A stretch of DNA of 64,000 nucleotides from Gramella sp. Hel_I_59 (GTDB taxonomy: Bacteria > Bacteroidota > Bacteroidia > Flavobacteriales > Flavobacteriaceae). Shown piece by piece: positions 18,304 to 28,185 of this stretch (position 1 is the stretch's first letter; each line of letters opens with the position of its first letter). Location: the NCBI RefSeq assembly GCF_006714895.1, contig NZ_VFME01000001.1, positions 372,001 to 436,000 on the forward strand, in the 5' to 3' direction. The notes beneath the pieces were generated by a model. That model was not told the origin of the DNA, ran no database searches, and worked only from the letters and a program-made list of their open reading frames with translations. Both the position numbers and the translations under genes were made by a program.

Positions 18304-20103
18304 ATGGAAAAGCCAGCTCTGGACGTACAATTAAAAACCTTGCCCAATAGCCCGGGTGTCTATCAATATTTCGATAAGAATGGAAAGATCCTTTATGTAG
18401 GGAAAGCCAAGAATTTGAAGAAAAGGGTGACCTCTTATTTCACAAAAAGACACGATAGCCATCGAATTGGTGTCATGGTGAAGAAGATCCATGAAATAAA
18501 ACATATCGTGGTTGCTTCAGAAACCGATGCACTGCTCCTGGAAAATAATCTAATCAAGAAACATCAGCCCAGGTTCAATGTGATGCTGAAGGATGACAAA
18601 ACCTATCCATGGATTTGCATTAAAAATGAGCGGTTTCCACGAGTTTTTCCAACTAGAAAACTGGTTCGTGATGGTAGTGAATATTATGGGCCTTTTACCA
18701 GCTTTAAAACGGTAAACACACTGCTCGATCTTATTAAGGGATTATACAAATTGAGGACTTGTAATTATGATCTTTCCGAAGAAAAGATCCGGAATGAGAA
18801 ATATAAGGTCTGCTTAGAATATCATCTTGGTAATTGTGAAGGACCCTGTGAAGCTTTGCAGCCTGAAGAAGAATATAACCGCAATATTGAAGCGATTCGC
18901 CAGATCGTAAAAGGTAATTTTAAGGATTCCCTTCAGCGTTTTCGGAATCAAATGAAAGAGCATGCTGAGAATATGGAATTTGAAGATGCTCAGCGTATCA
19001 AGATCAAGATTGATGTTCTGGAGAATTATCAATCCAAGTCTACAGTGGTGAATCCACGTATCAATAATGTAGACGTTTTTTCCGTAGTAAGTGATGAGGG
19101 TTACGGCTACGTGAACTTTCTCCAATTATCGCACGGTGCGATCATACGTTCGCATACTATTGAGATGAAAAAGAAGCTGGATGAAAGCGATCTGGAATTG
19201 CTGGAACTGGCTATTGTAGAGATCAGGCAGCGCTTCAGTTCGAAATCTACTGAAATCTATGTGCCGTTCAAAGTAGATGTTGGTGAGGACCTGAAGATCA
19301 CGGTTCCAAAACTGGGCGATAAAAAGAAGATCGTAGAGTTATCCCAGCGAAATGCGAAATATTTCAGGCAGGAACGATTTAAGCAAATGAAGATCATAGA
19401 TCCAGACCGTCATGTGAACCGTATTATGGCGCAAATGAAGGAAGATCTTAGACTTAGCGAAGAACCCCGGCATATTGAGTGTTTTGATAATTCAAATATT
19501 CAGGGAACCAATCCGGTTGCCGCCTGCGTGGTATTCAAGGATGGAAAACCAAGCAAAAAGGATTATCGAAAATTTAATATCAAAACCGTAGAAGGACCAG
19601 ACGATTTTGCTTCAATGGAAGAAGTGGTTTTTAGACGTTATAGAAGACTGCTAAATGAAGATGAGCCGCTTCCGCAATTAATTATTGTGGATGGTGGAAA
19701 AGGGCAGCTTTCCAGCGGTGTTAAGGCACTGGACACTCTAGGTCTCCGCGGCAAGATCGCCATCATAGGGATCGCGAAACGACTGGAAGAGATCTACTAT
19801 CCCGGTGATTCCATACCTTTATATCTGGACAAAAAATCTGAATCTTTAAAGATCATTCAGCAGCTTCGAAATGAGGCGCATCGCTTCGGAATTACATTTC
19901 ACCGGAATAAAAGAAGTAAAACCGCGTTAAATACCGAACTTGAGTCCATTGCTGGAATTGGCGAAAAAACAGTCATTGATTTACTGAAGAATTTCAGGTC
20001 TTTAAAAAGAGTGAAGGAAGCAAGCGAAAAGGAACTTGCTGAAGTGATCGGGGCTTCCCGGGCAACGATTGTCTATCAATTTTATCATAAAGAGAATGCG
20101 TAA
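18304..20103 (+). CDS. uvrC: UvrABC system protein C (excision nuclease)
   Basis: A 599-residue nuclease subunit of nucleotide excision repair that makes the 3' and 5' incisions with UvrB. It has a GIY-YIG domain (about residues 15-95, PGVYQYF..ILYVGKAKNL) and a Cys cluster (CNYDLSEEKI..CLEYHLGNCEGPC). A UvrBC interaction segment (about 205-240, MEFEDAQRIKIKIDVLE), an RNase H-like 5'-nuclease domain (ECFDNSNIQG) and tandem HhH motifs at the end (SIAGIGEKTVIDLL) complete it. I chose the ATG at 18304 over an in-frame ATG at 18286, because the promoter element lies between them and family similarity begins at MEKPALDVQ. The stop overlaps the next gene by 8 bases. Confidence 0.95.
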   Translation: MEKPALDVQLKTLPNSPGVYQYFDKNGKILYVGKAKNLKKRVTSYFTKRHDSHRIGVMVKKIHEIKHIVVASETDALLLENNLIKKHQPRFNVMLKDDKTYPWICIKNERFPRVFPTRKLVRDGSEYYGPFTSFKTVNTLLDLIKGLYKLRTCNYDLSEEKIRNEKYKVCLEYHLGNCEGPCEALQPEEEYNRNIEAIRQIVKGNFKDSLQRFRNQMKEHAENMEFEDAQRIKIKIDVLENYQSKSTVVNPRINNVDVFSVVSDEGYGYVNFLQLSHGAIIRSHTIEMKKKLDESDLELLELAIVEIRQRFSSKSTEIYVPFKVDVGEDLKITVPKLGDKKKIVELSQRNAKYFRQERFKQMKIIDPDRHVNRIMAQMKEDLRLSEEPRHIECFDNSNIQGTNPVAACVVFKDGKPSKKDYRKFNIKTVEGPDDFASMEEVVFRRYRRLLNEDEPLPQLIIVDGGKGQLSSGVKALDTLGLRGKIAIIGIAKRLEEIYYPGDSIPLYLDKKSESLKIIQQLRNEAHRFGITFHRNKRSKTALNTELESIAGIGEKTVIDLLKNFRSLKRVKEASEKELAEVIGASRATIVYQFYHKENA

Positions 20104-22324
20104 TTATCTTTTCATCCTTAGTCTTATCATTTCCTTTGGAGCAATTTGCCAGGAAGAAGATAGGCCGAAGGTTGGACTGGTATTAAGTGGAGGTGGTGCT
20201 AAAGGACTTGCCCATATAGGTGTGCTAAAAACCCTTGAAGAGCAGGGCATCAAGATCGATTATATTGGAGGTACTAGTATGGGGGCAATTATTGGCGGAC
20301 TATATGCTTCCGGCTATTCTGCCAGTGAACTTGATTCTATTTTCAGGACCACGCAATTTGATATTCTAATTCAGGATAACCTGCCAAGGCGGGCAAAAAC
20401 TTTCTATGAAAAGGAAGATTCAGAAAAATACGCGATCACGCTTCCTTTTGACAATTTTGATATTTCATTTCCCAGCGGACTTTTTAAAGGTCAGAATATT
20501 TACAATTTACTATCAAGACTTACTATTCATGTAAGCGATGTTGAAGATTTTAGCCAATTACCCATCCCGTTTTTCTGTATTGCGGCGAATGTGGAAACCG
20601 GCGACGAAGTGATTCTGGATAGTGGATCACTGGCTAAAGCAATTTCAGCTAGTGGCGCGATTCCAACACTTCTAAGTCCCATAAAAATTGACGGACAGTT
20701 GTTAACTGACGGTGGCGTTGCCAATAATTACCCGATCGAAGAATTACGGCGTCGTGGAGCTGAGGTGATCATTGGGGTAGATGTACAGGATAGTCTTGTC
20801 AAAAGAGATAAATTAAGGAGTGTATTTGAAATTATGAGTCAGATCTCAAATTTTCGCACAATCAATGACATGAAGGAGAAAGCTCCGAAAACAGATATTT
20901 ACATTAAGCCAAACGTAAATTCTTTCTCGGTCATGGCTTTTGACAAAGGACAGGCGATCATAGATTCTGGAGCGGTGGCCGCAAACAATATGCTAGAGGA
21001 ACTTAAGTTGCTGGGTAATCTTGATGATAGCTTAGTAATTCGAAAACCGGTTCCAAAGATCGATAGTTTCAATATTAGTGCACTTTCAGTTGAAGGAAAT
21101 AATACCTATCCAAGAGCTTATGTGCAGGGTAAATTAAAGCTTGATTACGAAGAAACGTACAACTTCGAGGATCTGAATATTGGAATTAACAACCTTTCTG
21201 CGACCGGTAACTTTGAGCGAATTAATTACCAGCTAATACCCGAAGATGAAAATGGCAATTATATACTTGCCATGCAAATTGAGGAAAGTGAAAACAAAAT
21301 GCTGTTGCGACTGGGATTACATTATGATGAGCTTTATAAAAGTGGTGCGCTGGTGAATCTTACCCGGAAAAGTTTACTATTTACTAATGATGTGGCTTCT
21401 CTGGACCTTATCGTGGGGGATAACCTGCGTTACAATTTTAACTATTACCTGGATAAAGGTTTTTACTGGAGCTTCGGAATAAATTCTCGCTACAATACTT
21501 TCGATAAAGGCTTACTGTTAAACGGGATTAGGGATACTGAAGGTCTTAGTGAATTTCAGGATATAAGAGAGCTGGAAGTTACAGTGAGAGATTTTACCAA
21601 TCAAATCTATGTGGAGTCACTTTTTCAGCAGGTGTTTTCCATAGGTGTTGGATTGGAACACAAGTATTTGAAGTATAGCAGTAATACTTTTAATGATGCC
21701 ATCAATCAAAGTCAGGAACTAGTTTTGGCAAATGACCATTATGCCGGCGCTTTCGGCTATGTGAAATTCGATTCTTACGATAATAAATATTTCCCCACCA
21801 AAGGAGTTCGTTTTGATGGAGACTTTCATATTTACCTGTATTCTTCAGATTATAATAATGATTTTTCGGAGTTCTCGATCGCAAAGGGAAGTTTAGGATA
21901 TGCTATACAACCTTTTCCCAAATTCACGACCCGGATAAGTACAGGTACTGGTTTTAAGATAGGAAACGATGAAAGCCAGGTGCTGGATTTCTTTCTGGGA
22001 GGTTATGGGAATGATTTTATCAATAATTTCAAACCTTTTCTGGGTTATGATTTTTTAAGCCTTTCCGCAGATAGTTATATAAAAGCGCAACTGGAGTTTG
22101 ACTATGAGCTCTTCAGAAAAAACCATATTATCGCCAGCGCCAATATTGCCAATGTGGAAGATGACCTGTACACGACCGGTAACTGGTTGAGCATGCCCGA
22201 TTATAATGGCTACGGAATTGGCTACGGAATCGAAACTTTTATGGGGCCACTGGAAGCGAAATATTCCTATTCACCCGAAACTAAAGAAAGTTACTGGTTT
22301 TTTAGCCTCGGATTCTGGTTTTAG
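20096..22324 (+). CDS. Patatin-like phospholipase with POTRA/Omp85 barrel (PlpD type)
   Basis: A 742-residue exported protein. The signal peptide covers about residues 1-18 (LIISFGAICQ). The patatin domain (about 25-310) has the oxyanion motif SGGGAKG (31-37), the nucleophile Ser61 in GGTSMG and catalytic Asp205 in TDGGV. A POTRA-like segment (about 330-410, ISALSVEGNNTYPRAYVQGKL) leads into a surface-antigen/BamA-like barrel ending SLGFWF. This is the layout of PlpD, whose lipase domain is tied to its own outer-membrane barrel. The ATG at 20096 lies inside the end of uvrC, so translation is coupled; an upstream in-frame ATG would spoil the signal peptide. Confidence 0.88.
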   Translation: MRNYLFILSLIISFGAICQEEDRPKVGLVLSGGGAKGLAHIGVLKTLEEQGIKIDYIGGTSMGAIIGGLYASGYSASELDSIFRTTQFDILIQDNLPRRAKTFYEKEDSEKYAITLPFDNFDISFPSGLFKGQNIYNLLSRLTIHVSDVEDFSQLPIPFFCIAANVETGDEVILDSGSLAKAISASGAIPTLLSPIKIDGQLLTDGGVANNYPIEELRRRGAEVIIGVDVQDSLVKRDKLRSVFEIMSQISNFRTINDMKEKAPKTDIYIKPNVNSFSVMAFDKGQAIIDSGAVAANNMLEELKLLGNLDDSLVIRKPVPKIDSFNISALSVEGNNTYPRAYVQGKLKLDYEETYNFEDLNIGINNLSATGNFERINYQLIPEDENGNYILAMQIEESENKMLLRLGLHYDELYKSGALVNLTRKSLLFTNDVASLDLIVGDNLRYNFNYYLDKGFYWSFGINSRYNTFDKGLLLNGIRDTEGLSEFQDIRELEVTVRDFTNQIYVESLFQQVFSIGVGLEHKYLKYSSNTFNDAINQSQELVLANDHYAGAFGYVKFDSYDNKYFPTKGVRFDGDFHIYLYSSDYNNDFSEFSIAKGSLGYAIQPFPKFTTRISTGTGFKIGNDESQVLDFFLGGYGNDFINNFKPFLGYDFLSLSADSYIKAQLEFDYELFRKNHIIASANIANVEDDLYTTGNWLSMPDYNGYGIGYGIETFMGPLEAKYSYSPETKESYWFFSLGFWF

Positions 22325-22385
22325 TGTTTAATTTTCTACAAATACTTTATCGTTTGCGTAACCGGTTTTTACACTAGATTTAAGA

Positions 22386-22413
22386 TTGTTTCGGTAAATT
22401 TTCTTGATATTTG
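22386..22413 (+). promoter_or_regulatory. Probable promoter of hmgA
   Basis: TTG at 22386-22388, then 17 bases, then GATATTTG at 22406-22413 (one mismatch to TANNTTTG). It lies 82 bases upstream of the hmgA ATG. The rest of the gap shows no other structure. Confidence 0.4.
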
Positions 22414-22495
22414 TGTAAATCGAAATAAATACTGGAAATAATAACAATCTTTCAAAAAATGAATTCGTTTTTGATCGATTTTAAAATATAATCAC

Positions 22496-23662
<1,167 letters not shown>

Positions 23663-23765
23663 AAGATGAAAGAAGATTTATCAGCACAGGATAGAGCGAT
23701 GTGGTAATATTTTGAAATTTGATTTCGAATTTATATCATATTTACATCCTTTAAAATAACAATCA

Positions 23766-24908
23766 ATGTCAACAGATAACACATCATTAAATTTAGAAAA
23801 AGTAATTCCTGAAGCAGAAGATTTTCTGCCAATCCTGGGAACAGACTTTGTAGAACTATATGTAGGAAATGCCAAGCAGGCAGCCTATTATTATCAACAT
23901 GCATGGGGTTTCCAGCCAATAGCATATTCGGGTTTGGAAACTGGTCGTAAAGACAGTGTTTCCTATGTGATGCAACAGGGAAAAATTAGAGTTGTTCTAA
24001 CTTCACCATTGCAACCGGAAGGAGATATCAATGCACATATAGACAAACACGGTGACGGAGTAAAGTTCGTGGCACTATGGGTGGACGATGCGAGAAAGAG
24101 CTATGAAGAAACTACAAAAAGAGGGGCAAAATCTTATGTAGAGCCATATGTAATGGAAGATGAAAACGGGAAAGCCGTGATCTCAGGAATCCATACTTAT
24201 GGAGAAACCATTCACCTTTTTGTAGAACGTAAGGATTATACCGGACCATTTTTACCGGGGTACAGAATTTACAATACCAAAACTCAGGTACCAGATACAG
24301 GTTTACAATTTATCGACCATATGGTTGGAAATGTAGGCTGGAACGAAATGGACAAATGGGTAGAATTCTACGGAAAAGTAATGGGCTTTGCCCAGTTGGT
24401 ATCTTTTGATGATAAAGATATCTCGACCGACTATACCGCGCTTATGAGTAAGGTAATGAGCAATGGGAACGGTAGAATTAAATTTCCTATTAATGAGCCT
24501 GCGGAAGGAAAAAAGAAATCACAGATCGAGGAATATATCGATTTTTATAATGGAGCCGGAGTCCAGCATATCGCTTTAGCTACAGATAACATTATCGAAA
24601 CAGTTACAGCATTAAGAGACAGAGGTGTGGAATTCTTATATGTTCCTGAAACTTACTATGATGATCTACTGGATCGTGTTGGTGAGATCGATGAGGACCT
24701 GGAACCATTAAAAGAGCTGGGAGTGCTGGTGGATCGCGATGATGAGGGGTATTTGCTACAGATCTTTACAAAACCAGTTCTGGATAGACCAACTATGTTC
24801 TTCGAGATCATCCAGAGAAAAGGTGCTCAATCCTTCGGAAAAGGAAACTTTAAAGCTTTATTTGAGGCAATTGAAAGAGAACAGGATTTGCGAGGTACCT
24901 TAAATTAA
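23766..24908 (+). CDS. hpd: 4-hydroxyphenylpyruvate dioxygenase
   Basis: A 380-residue two-domain (vicinal oxygen chelate) iron enzyme that turns 4-hydroxyphenylpyruvate into homogentisate. The iron ligands appear in their usual order in the C-terminal domain: His in FIDHMVGNVG (about residue 180), His in GVQHIALATDN (about 263) and Glu in TMFFEIIQRKG (about 343). FGKGNFKALFEAIE is the closing helix that gates the active site. It stands 103 bases after hmgA on the same strand and is probably co-regulated with it. Confidence 0.95.
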   Translation: MSTDNTSLNLEKVIPEAEDFLPILGTDFVELYVGNAKQAAYYYQHAWGFQPIAYSGLETGRKDSVSYVMQQGKIRVVLTSPLQPEGDINAHIDKHGDGVKFVALWVDDARKSYEETTKRGAKSYVEPYVMEDENGKAVISGIHTYGETIHLFVERKDYTGPFLPGYRIYNTKTQVPDTGLQFIDHMVGNVGWNEMDKWVEFYGKVMGFAQLVSFDDKDISTDYTALMSKVMSNGNGRIKFPINEPAEGKKKSQIEEYIDFYNGAGVQHIALATDNIIETVTALRDRGVEFLYVPETYYDDLLDRVGEIDEDLEPLKELGVLVDRDDEGYLLQIFTKPVLDRPTMFFEIIQRKGAQSFGKGNFKALFEAIEREQDLRGTLN

Positions 24909-24990
24909 GATTAAATATCTGCTAAAATTTAAGTGGAAAAATGAAATAAATGACAATCTGGTAAACGTTTAGTTAAAGTTTATTTAAGAG

Positions 24991-25127
24991 TTGTAGGTAA
25001 GGGAGAAATATGAGACTTTTGCACCGCATTTCTGGAGTGGTTACCAGAATTGATTTTTTTTCATAATTTAAGTTTTAGTTGGTTAATAAGACAAAATTCC
25101 CCATCATTAATTTGATGGGGTTTTTTG
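24991..25127 (+). ncRNA. Possible short untranslated transcript of about 100 nt
   Basis: TTG (24991-24993), a 20-base spacer and GACTTTTG (25014-25021, one mismatch to TANNTTTG) look like a promoter. About 85-105 bases on come a small hairpin TTCTGG/CCAGAA (25030-25049) and then the strong terminator at 25099-25127. No open frame of use lies between. The stretch could equally be a 3' region of hpd with two terminators. Call kept weak. Confidence 0.2.
25099..25127 (+). terminator. Rho-independent terminator upstream of the DUF3108 gene
   Basis: An 8-bp perfect stem CCCCATCA/TGATGGGG with a TTAATT loop, then TTTTTTG. It lies 190 bases after hpd. The -33 box of the next promoter overlaps its 3' arm. 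Confidence 0.85.
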
Positions 25128-25141
25128 TTTTAATACTTTTG
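25112..25141 (+). promoter_or_regulatory. Promoter of the DUF3108-TDO-M23-pgi operon
   Basis: TTG at 25112-25114, a 19-base spacer and a perfect TACTTTTG at 25134-25141: one of the best flavobacterial promoters in the window. It leaves a leader of about 50 bases before the ATG at 25201. Confidence 0.7.
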
Positions 25142-25200
25142 GAATAGTAATTGTAATCCACCATACGCCTGAAAATTCTATTACTTAGACAATTAAACCT

Positions 25201-25977
25201 ATGAGAAATTATATTGCAATTACCTTTCTTTTTTTAGTGTTTACCACCGGAAACATGTTCTCACAAGATGCATTTGGCGAAGGTGAGTGGTTTAAGTTTA
25301 GAATTCATTATGGATTATTCAATGCCAGTTATGCAACACTGGAGGTAGATGAAACTAAATTTCAGAATAAACCTGTCTATCATATAAAAGGACGCGGTAG
25401 ATCTACTGGATTATTAGGCTTGTTCTTTAAAGTGGATGATGATTACCAAACCTATATTGATAAAAGAACCGGAAAACCCTACCGTTTTGTACGTAATATT
25501 GACGAAGGCGGTTATACCAAGGACCTGGTGATCGACTTTGATCATAATGATAAGAAAGCCCATGTTCTCAATCGAAAGAACAATCAGAAAAAATCATATT
25601 CTGTGCCTCATAATGTACACGATATGTTATCATCATTTTACTATATTCGCAACCAAATTAAAAACGACGAGTTAGAGCCAGGTGATGAGATGCGTTTGAA
25701 CATGTTCATCGATGATGAAAACCTCGATTTTAAGCTTGTTTTCCTGGGGCGTGACACGATTAAAACGAAGTTTGGTAAAGTTGCAACCCTCAAATTCAGA
25801 CCTTATGTACTGGCCGGAAGAGTATTTAAGGAGAAAGAAAGTCTTACTTTCTGGATTAGTGATGATAAGAACAAAATTCCGGTGAAAATTGAAGCAAACC
25901 TGGCCGTAGGGTCTTTGGATGCCGATCTTGAAGCTTACAAAGGTCTAAAGCATCAATTTAGTATACAAATGGATTAG
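25201..25977 (+). CDS. DUF3108 domain exported protein
   Basis: A 258-residue protein with a signal peptide (about residues 1-21, FTTGNMFSQ). The rest matches the DUF3108 pattern: FKFRIHYGLFNASYATLEVDE, DDDYQTYIDKRTGKPYRFVRNIDEGGY, and a C-terminal RVFKEKESLTFWISDDKNKIPVKIEA. This is a lipocalin-like beta-barrel family of the cell envelope without a settled function. It opens an operon with tryptophan 2,3-dioxygenase (2 bases on), the M23 lipoprotein and pgi. A link between these functions is not obvious. Confidence 0.75.
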   Translation: MRNYIAITFLFLVFTTGNMFSQDAFGEGEWFKFRIHYGLFNASYATLEVDETKFQNKPVYHIKGRGRSTGLLGLFFKVDDDYQTYIDKRTGKPYRFVRNIDEGGYTKDLVIDFDHNDKKAHVLNRKNNQKKSYSVPHNVHDMLSSFYYIRNQIKNDELEPGDEMRLNMFIDDENLDFKLVFLGRDTIKTKFGKVATLKFRPYVLAGRVFKEKESLTFWISDDKNKIPVKIEANLAVGSLDADLEAYKGLKHQFSIQMD

Positions 25978-25979
25978 AT

Positions 25980-26948
25980 ATGGAGATAAAACCCGAAATC
26001 GCGGAACGAATTGGAAAGCTTGAAGAAAAGTTCAAAAATTCGGGACAGGATATGGGGTCTTATCTGGATGGTCTGTTATATGACCGCTATCTCTCTTACT
26101 GGGATTATATTAGTGTAGATACACTATTAAGTTTACAGAAAACCAATACGCACTTTCCAGATGAGATGATCTTTATCACTTATCATCAAATCACTGAACT
26201 ATATTTTAAACTCATCATTCACGAGCAAAAACAGATCATAGAAACCACAACGCTAACATCTGCTTATTTCGTTGAGAAGCTGAATAGGATCAACCGGTAT
26301 TTCAGAATACTTATCGACTCTTTTGATGTAATGATCAAGGGAATGGAAAGGGAACAGTTTCTGAAATTCAGAATGGCTCTACTGCCTGCCAGTGGATTCC
26401 AGTCGGCGCAGTTCAGGATGATCGAATTATATTCAACTCCTCTAGAAAATCTTGTCGATTTTAATTTGAGAGATGAATTTACAGTAGAAAACACTTCCGA
26501 AGAACTTTTTGATAATATCTACTGGAAAAAAGGAGGTATAGATCTGGAAACCGGCGAGAAAACTCTTACGCTTAAGCAATTTGAAAAAAGATATACTCCT
26601 CGATTTCTAAGAATTGCAAAAGATGTATACGGAAACACTATATATCAGCGTTACCAGGCCATGCATGAAGATGATCGTCAAAATGAAGATCTACAACAGG
26701 CTCTTCGAAACTTTGATGTTAATGTAAATATTAACTGGTTGCTTATGCATATGGGTGCTGCTTACCGATATTTGAGCAAGAAAGATGAAACTATAAAAGC
26801 GACTGGTGGAACAAACTGGAAAAAATTCCTGCCACCGAGTTTTCAAAGAGTTTCTTTCTTTCCCGAATTATGGAGTCAGGAAGAACTGAACGACTGGGGG
26901 AAGCAATGGGTGAACCACACATTTAATACTGAAAAACAAAAAGCATAA
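25980..26948 (+). CDS. Tryptophan 2,3-dioxygenase family protein
   Basis: A 322-residue all-helical heme protein. The active-site region is recognisable (MIFITYHQITELYFKLIIHEQ, about residues 60-80), where His is the distal acid/base position of tryptophan 2,3-dioxygenase. The proximal heme His is probably in WLLMHMGAAYRYL (about residue 259), followed by the ATGGTNWKKFLPP loop that corresponds to the GTGG-SG substrate loop. The expected reaction is L-tryptophan to N-formylkynurenine. It is longer than proteobacterial TDO (about 280). No kynureninase or formamidase gene is nearby, so the pathway partners must lie elsewhere. Confidence 0.85.
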   Translation: MEIKPEIAERIGKLEEKFKNSGQDMGSYLDGLLYDRYLSYWDYISVDTLLSLQKTNTHFPDEMIFITYHQITELYFKLIIHEQKQIIETTTLTSAYFVEKLNRINRYFRILIDSFDVMIKGMEREQFLKFRMALLPASGFQSAQFRMIELYSTPLENLVDFNLRDEFTVENTSEELFDNIYWKKGGIDLETGEKTLTLKQFEKRYTPRFLRIAKDVYGNTIYQRYQAMHEDDRQNEDLQQALRNFDVNVNINWLLMHMGAAYRYLSKKDETIKATGGTNWKKFLPPSFQRVSFFPELWSQEELNDWGKQWVNHTFNTEKQKA

Positions 26949-26952
26949 AAAC

Positions 26953-28185
26953 TTGAAGAAATTAGGCTTATTAGTAATGCTAATGCTGGCAATGACTGCC
27001 TGCAATGACGATGAGAAAGAACAGGCCGTAAATGAGGTCGAGACAAAAAAAATTCCTAAGATCGAGAAACAGTATGGTTTTATCTTGAATGATTTTGAGG
27101 TCATTAGGGATACCATAAGGTCTGGTGATAGTTTTGGTTACATCATGGATCAAAATGGCGTAGGTCATGGAAAGGTCTTCGAAGTTTCAGAAAAGGTAAA
27201 AGATACCTTTAACCCTGCGAGGATCACTGCCGGTAAGAAATACATGATCCTGAGAGCAAAAGATTCGGCTAAAACTCCGCAATATTTCATTTACGAAAAT
27301 GATAAGATCAACTATACGGTTGTATCTATTGGGGATAGTATCTATGCTGAAAAGAAGAAAAGACCGGTTACGGTTAAACAAAGAGAAGTAAGCGGAGTGA
27401 TCACTTCTTCCCTTTCAGAAGCAATGCAGGCTCAGGGCTTGAGTAATCTTCTGGTTTACGAACTTTCGAATATTTATCAGTGGAGTATTGATTTCTTTAA
27501 ACTTCAGAAGGGAGATCAGTTCAAAATGGTTTACCAGGAAAAATATATTGACGATACTATTTTCGCCGGGATTGAAAAGGTAGATGCCGCAGTTTTCAAA
27601 CATTCAGACAGGCCATACTATGCCTTCAGTTATATGACCGACAGTATTTCTGGTCAGCCTAGTTTTTATGATGAAGAAGCTAAAGCATTACAAAGCTTTT
27701 TTCTGAAAGCTCCGCTAAATTACTCCAGGATCTCTTCAAGGTTTACAAAAAGACGTTTTCATCCTGTTCAGAAGAGATGGAAAGCTCACCTTGGAACAGA
27801 TTATGCTGCACCACATGGCACGCCAATCGTAAGTACGGCTAATGGAACCGTGATCGCTTCAGGCTATACTTCTGGAAACGGAAATTATGTAAAGGTGAGA
27901 CATAATGGAAAGTATACTACTCAATATCTTCACATGAGTAAGCGCGCAGTTAGAAATGGCCAAAGTGTTAAGCAAGGTGATGTGATAGGTTATGTTGGAA
28001 GTACAGGACTTGCTACGGGGCCTCATGTATGTTATCGATTCTGGGTAAACGGCAAACAGGTGGATCCATTCCGCCAGAATCTGCCCTCAGCCGAGCATAT
28101 CACAGACAATCTAAAAGACGATTATTTAAATCATATTGAATCGATTCGCGCAGAGCTGGATCAAATTCCCTATAAAAGTATCTAG
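26953..28185 (+). CDS. M23-family peptidoglycan peptidase, lipoprotein
   Basis: A 410-residue lipoprotein. A TTG at 26953 gives the signal MKKLGLLVML with a lipobox LAMTAC (Cys17), followed at once by NDDEKEQ, an acid-rich start typical of surface-exported bacteroidete lipoproteins. ATG codons further in would remove the two lysines of the signal. The C-terminal LytM domain (about residues 265-375) has His279 and Asp283 (HLGTD), but the usual HxH is His358-Val-Cys360 (GPHVCYRF), so one zinc ligand position is Cys. The expected role is cross-link cleavage in the cell wall. It lies 4 bases after the dioxygenase gene and directly before pgi. Confidence 0.85.
   Translation: MKKLGLLVMLMLAMTACNDDEKEQAVNEVETKKIPKIEKQYGFILNDFEVIRDTIRSGDSFGYIMDQNGVGHGKVFEVSEKVKDTFNPARITAGKKYMILRAKDSAKTPQYFIYENDKINYTVVSIGDSIYAEKKKRPVTVKQREVSGVITSSLSEAMQAQGLSNLLVYELSNIYQWSIDFFKLQKGDQFKMVYQEKYIDDTIFAGIEKVDAAVFKHSDRPYYAFSYMTDSISGQPSFYDEEAKALQSFFLKAPLNYSRISSRFTKRRFHPVQKRWKAHLGTDYAAPHGTPIVSTANGTVIASGYTSGNGNYVKVRHNGKYTTQYLHMSKRAVRNGQSVKQGDVIGYVGSTGLATGPHVCYRFWVNGKQVDPFRQNLPSAEHITDNLKDDYLNHIESIRAELDQIPYKSI

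Noticed and set aside
25030..25061. The hairpin TTCTGG/CCAGAA with a T run as the terminator of hpd.
   Set aside because: The stem is only 6 bp and 4 bases separate it from the T run; it is 120 bases from the stop. A weak terminator remains possible but is not listed separately.
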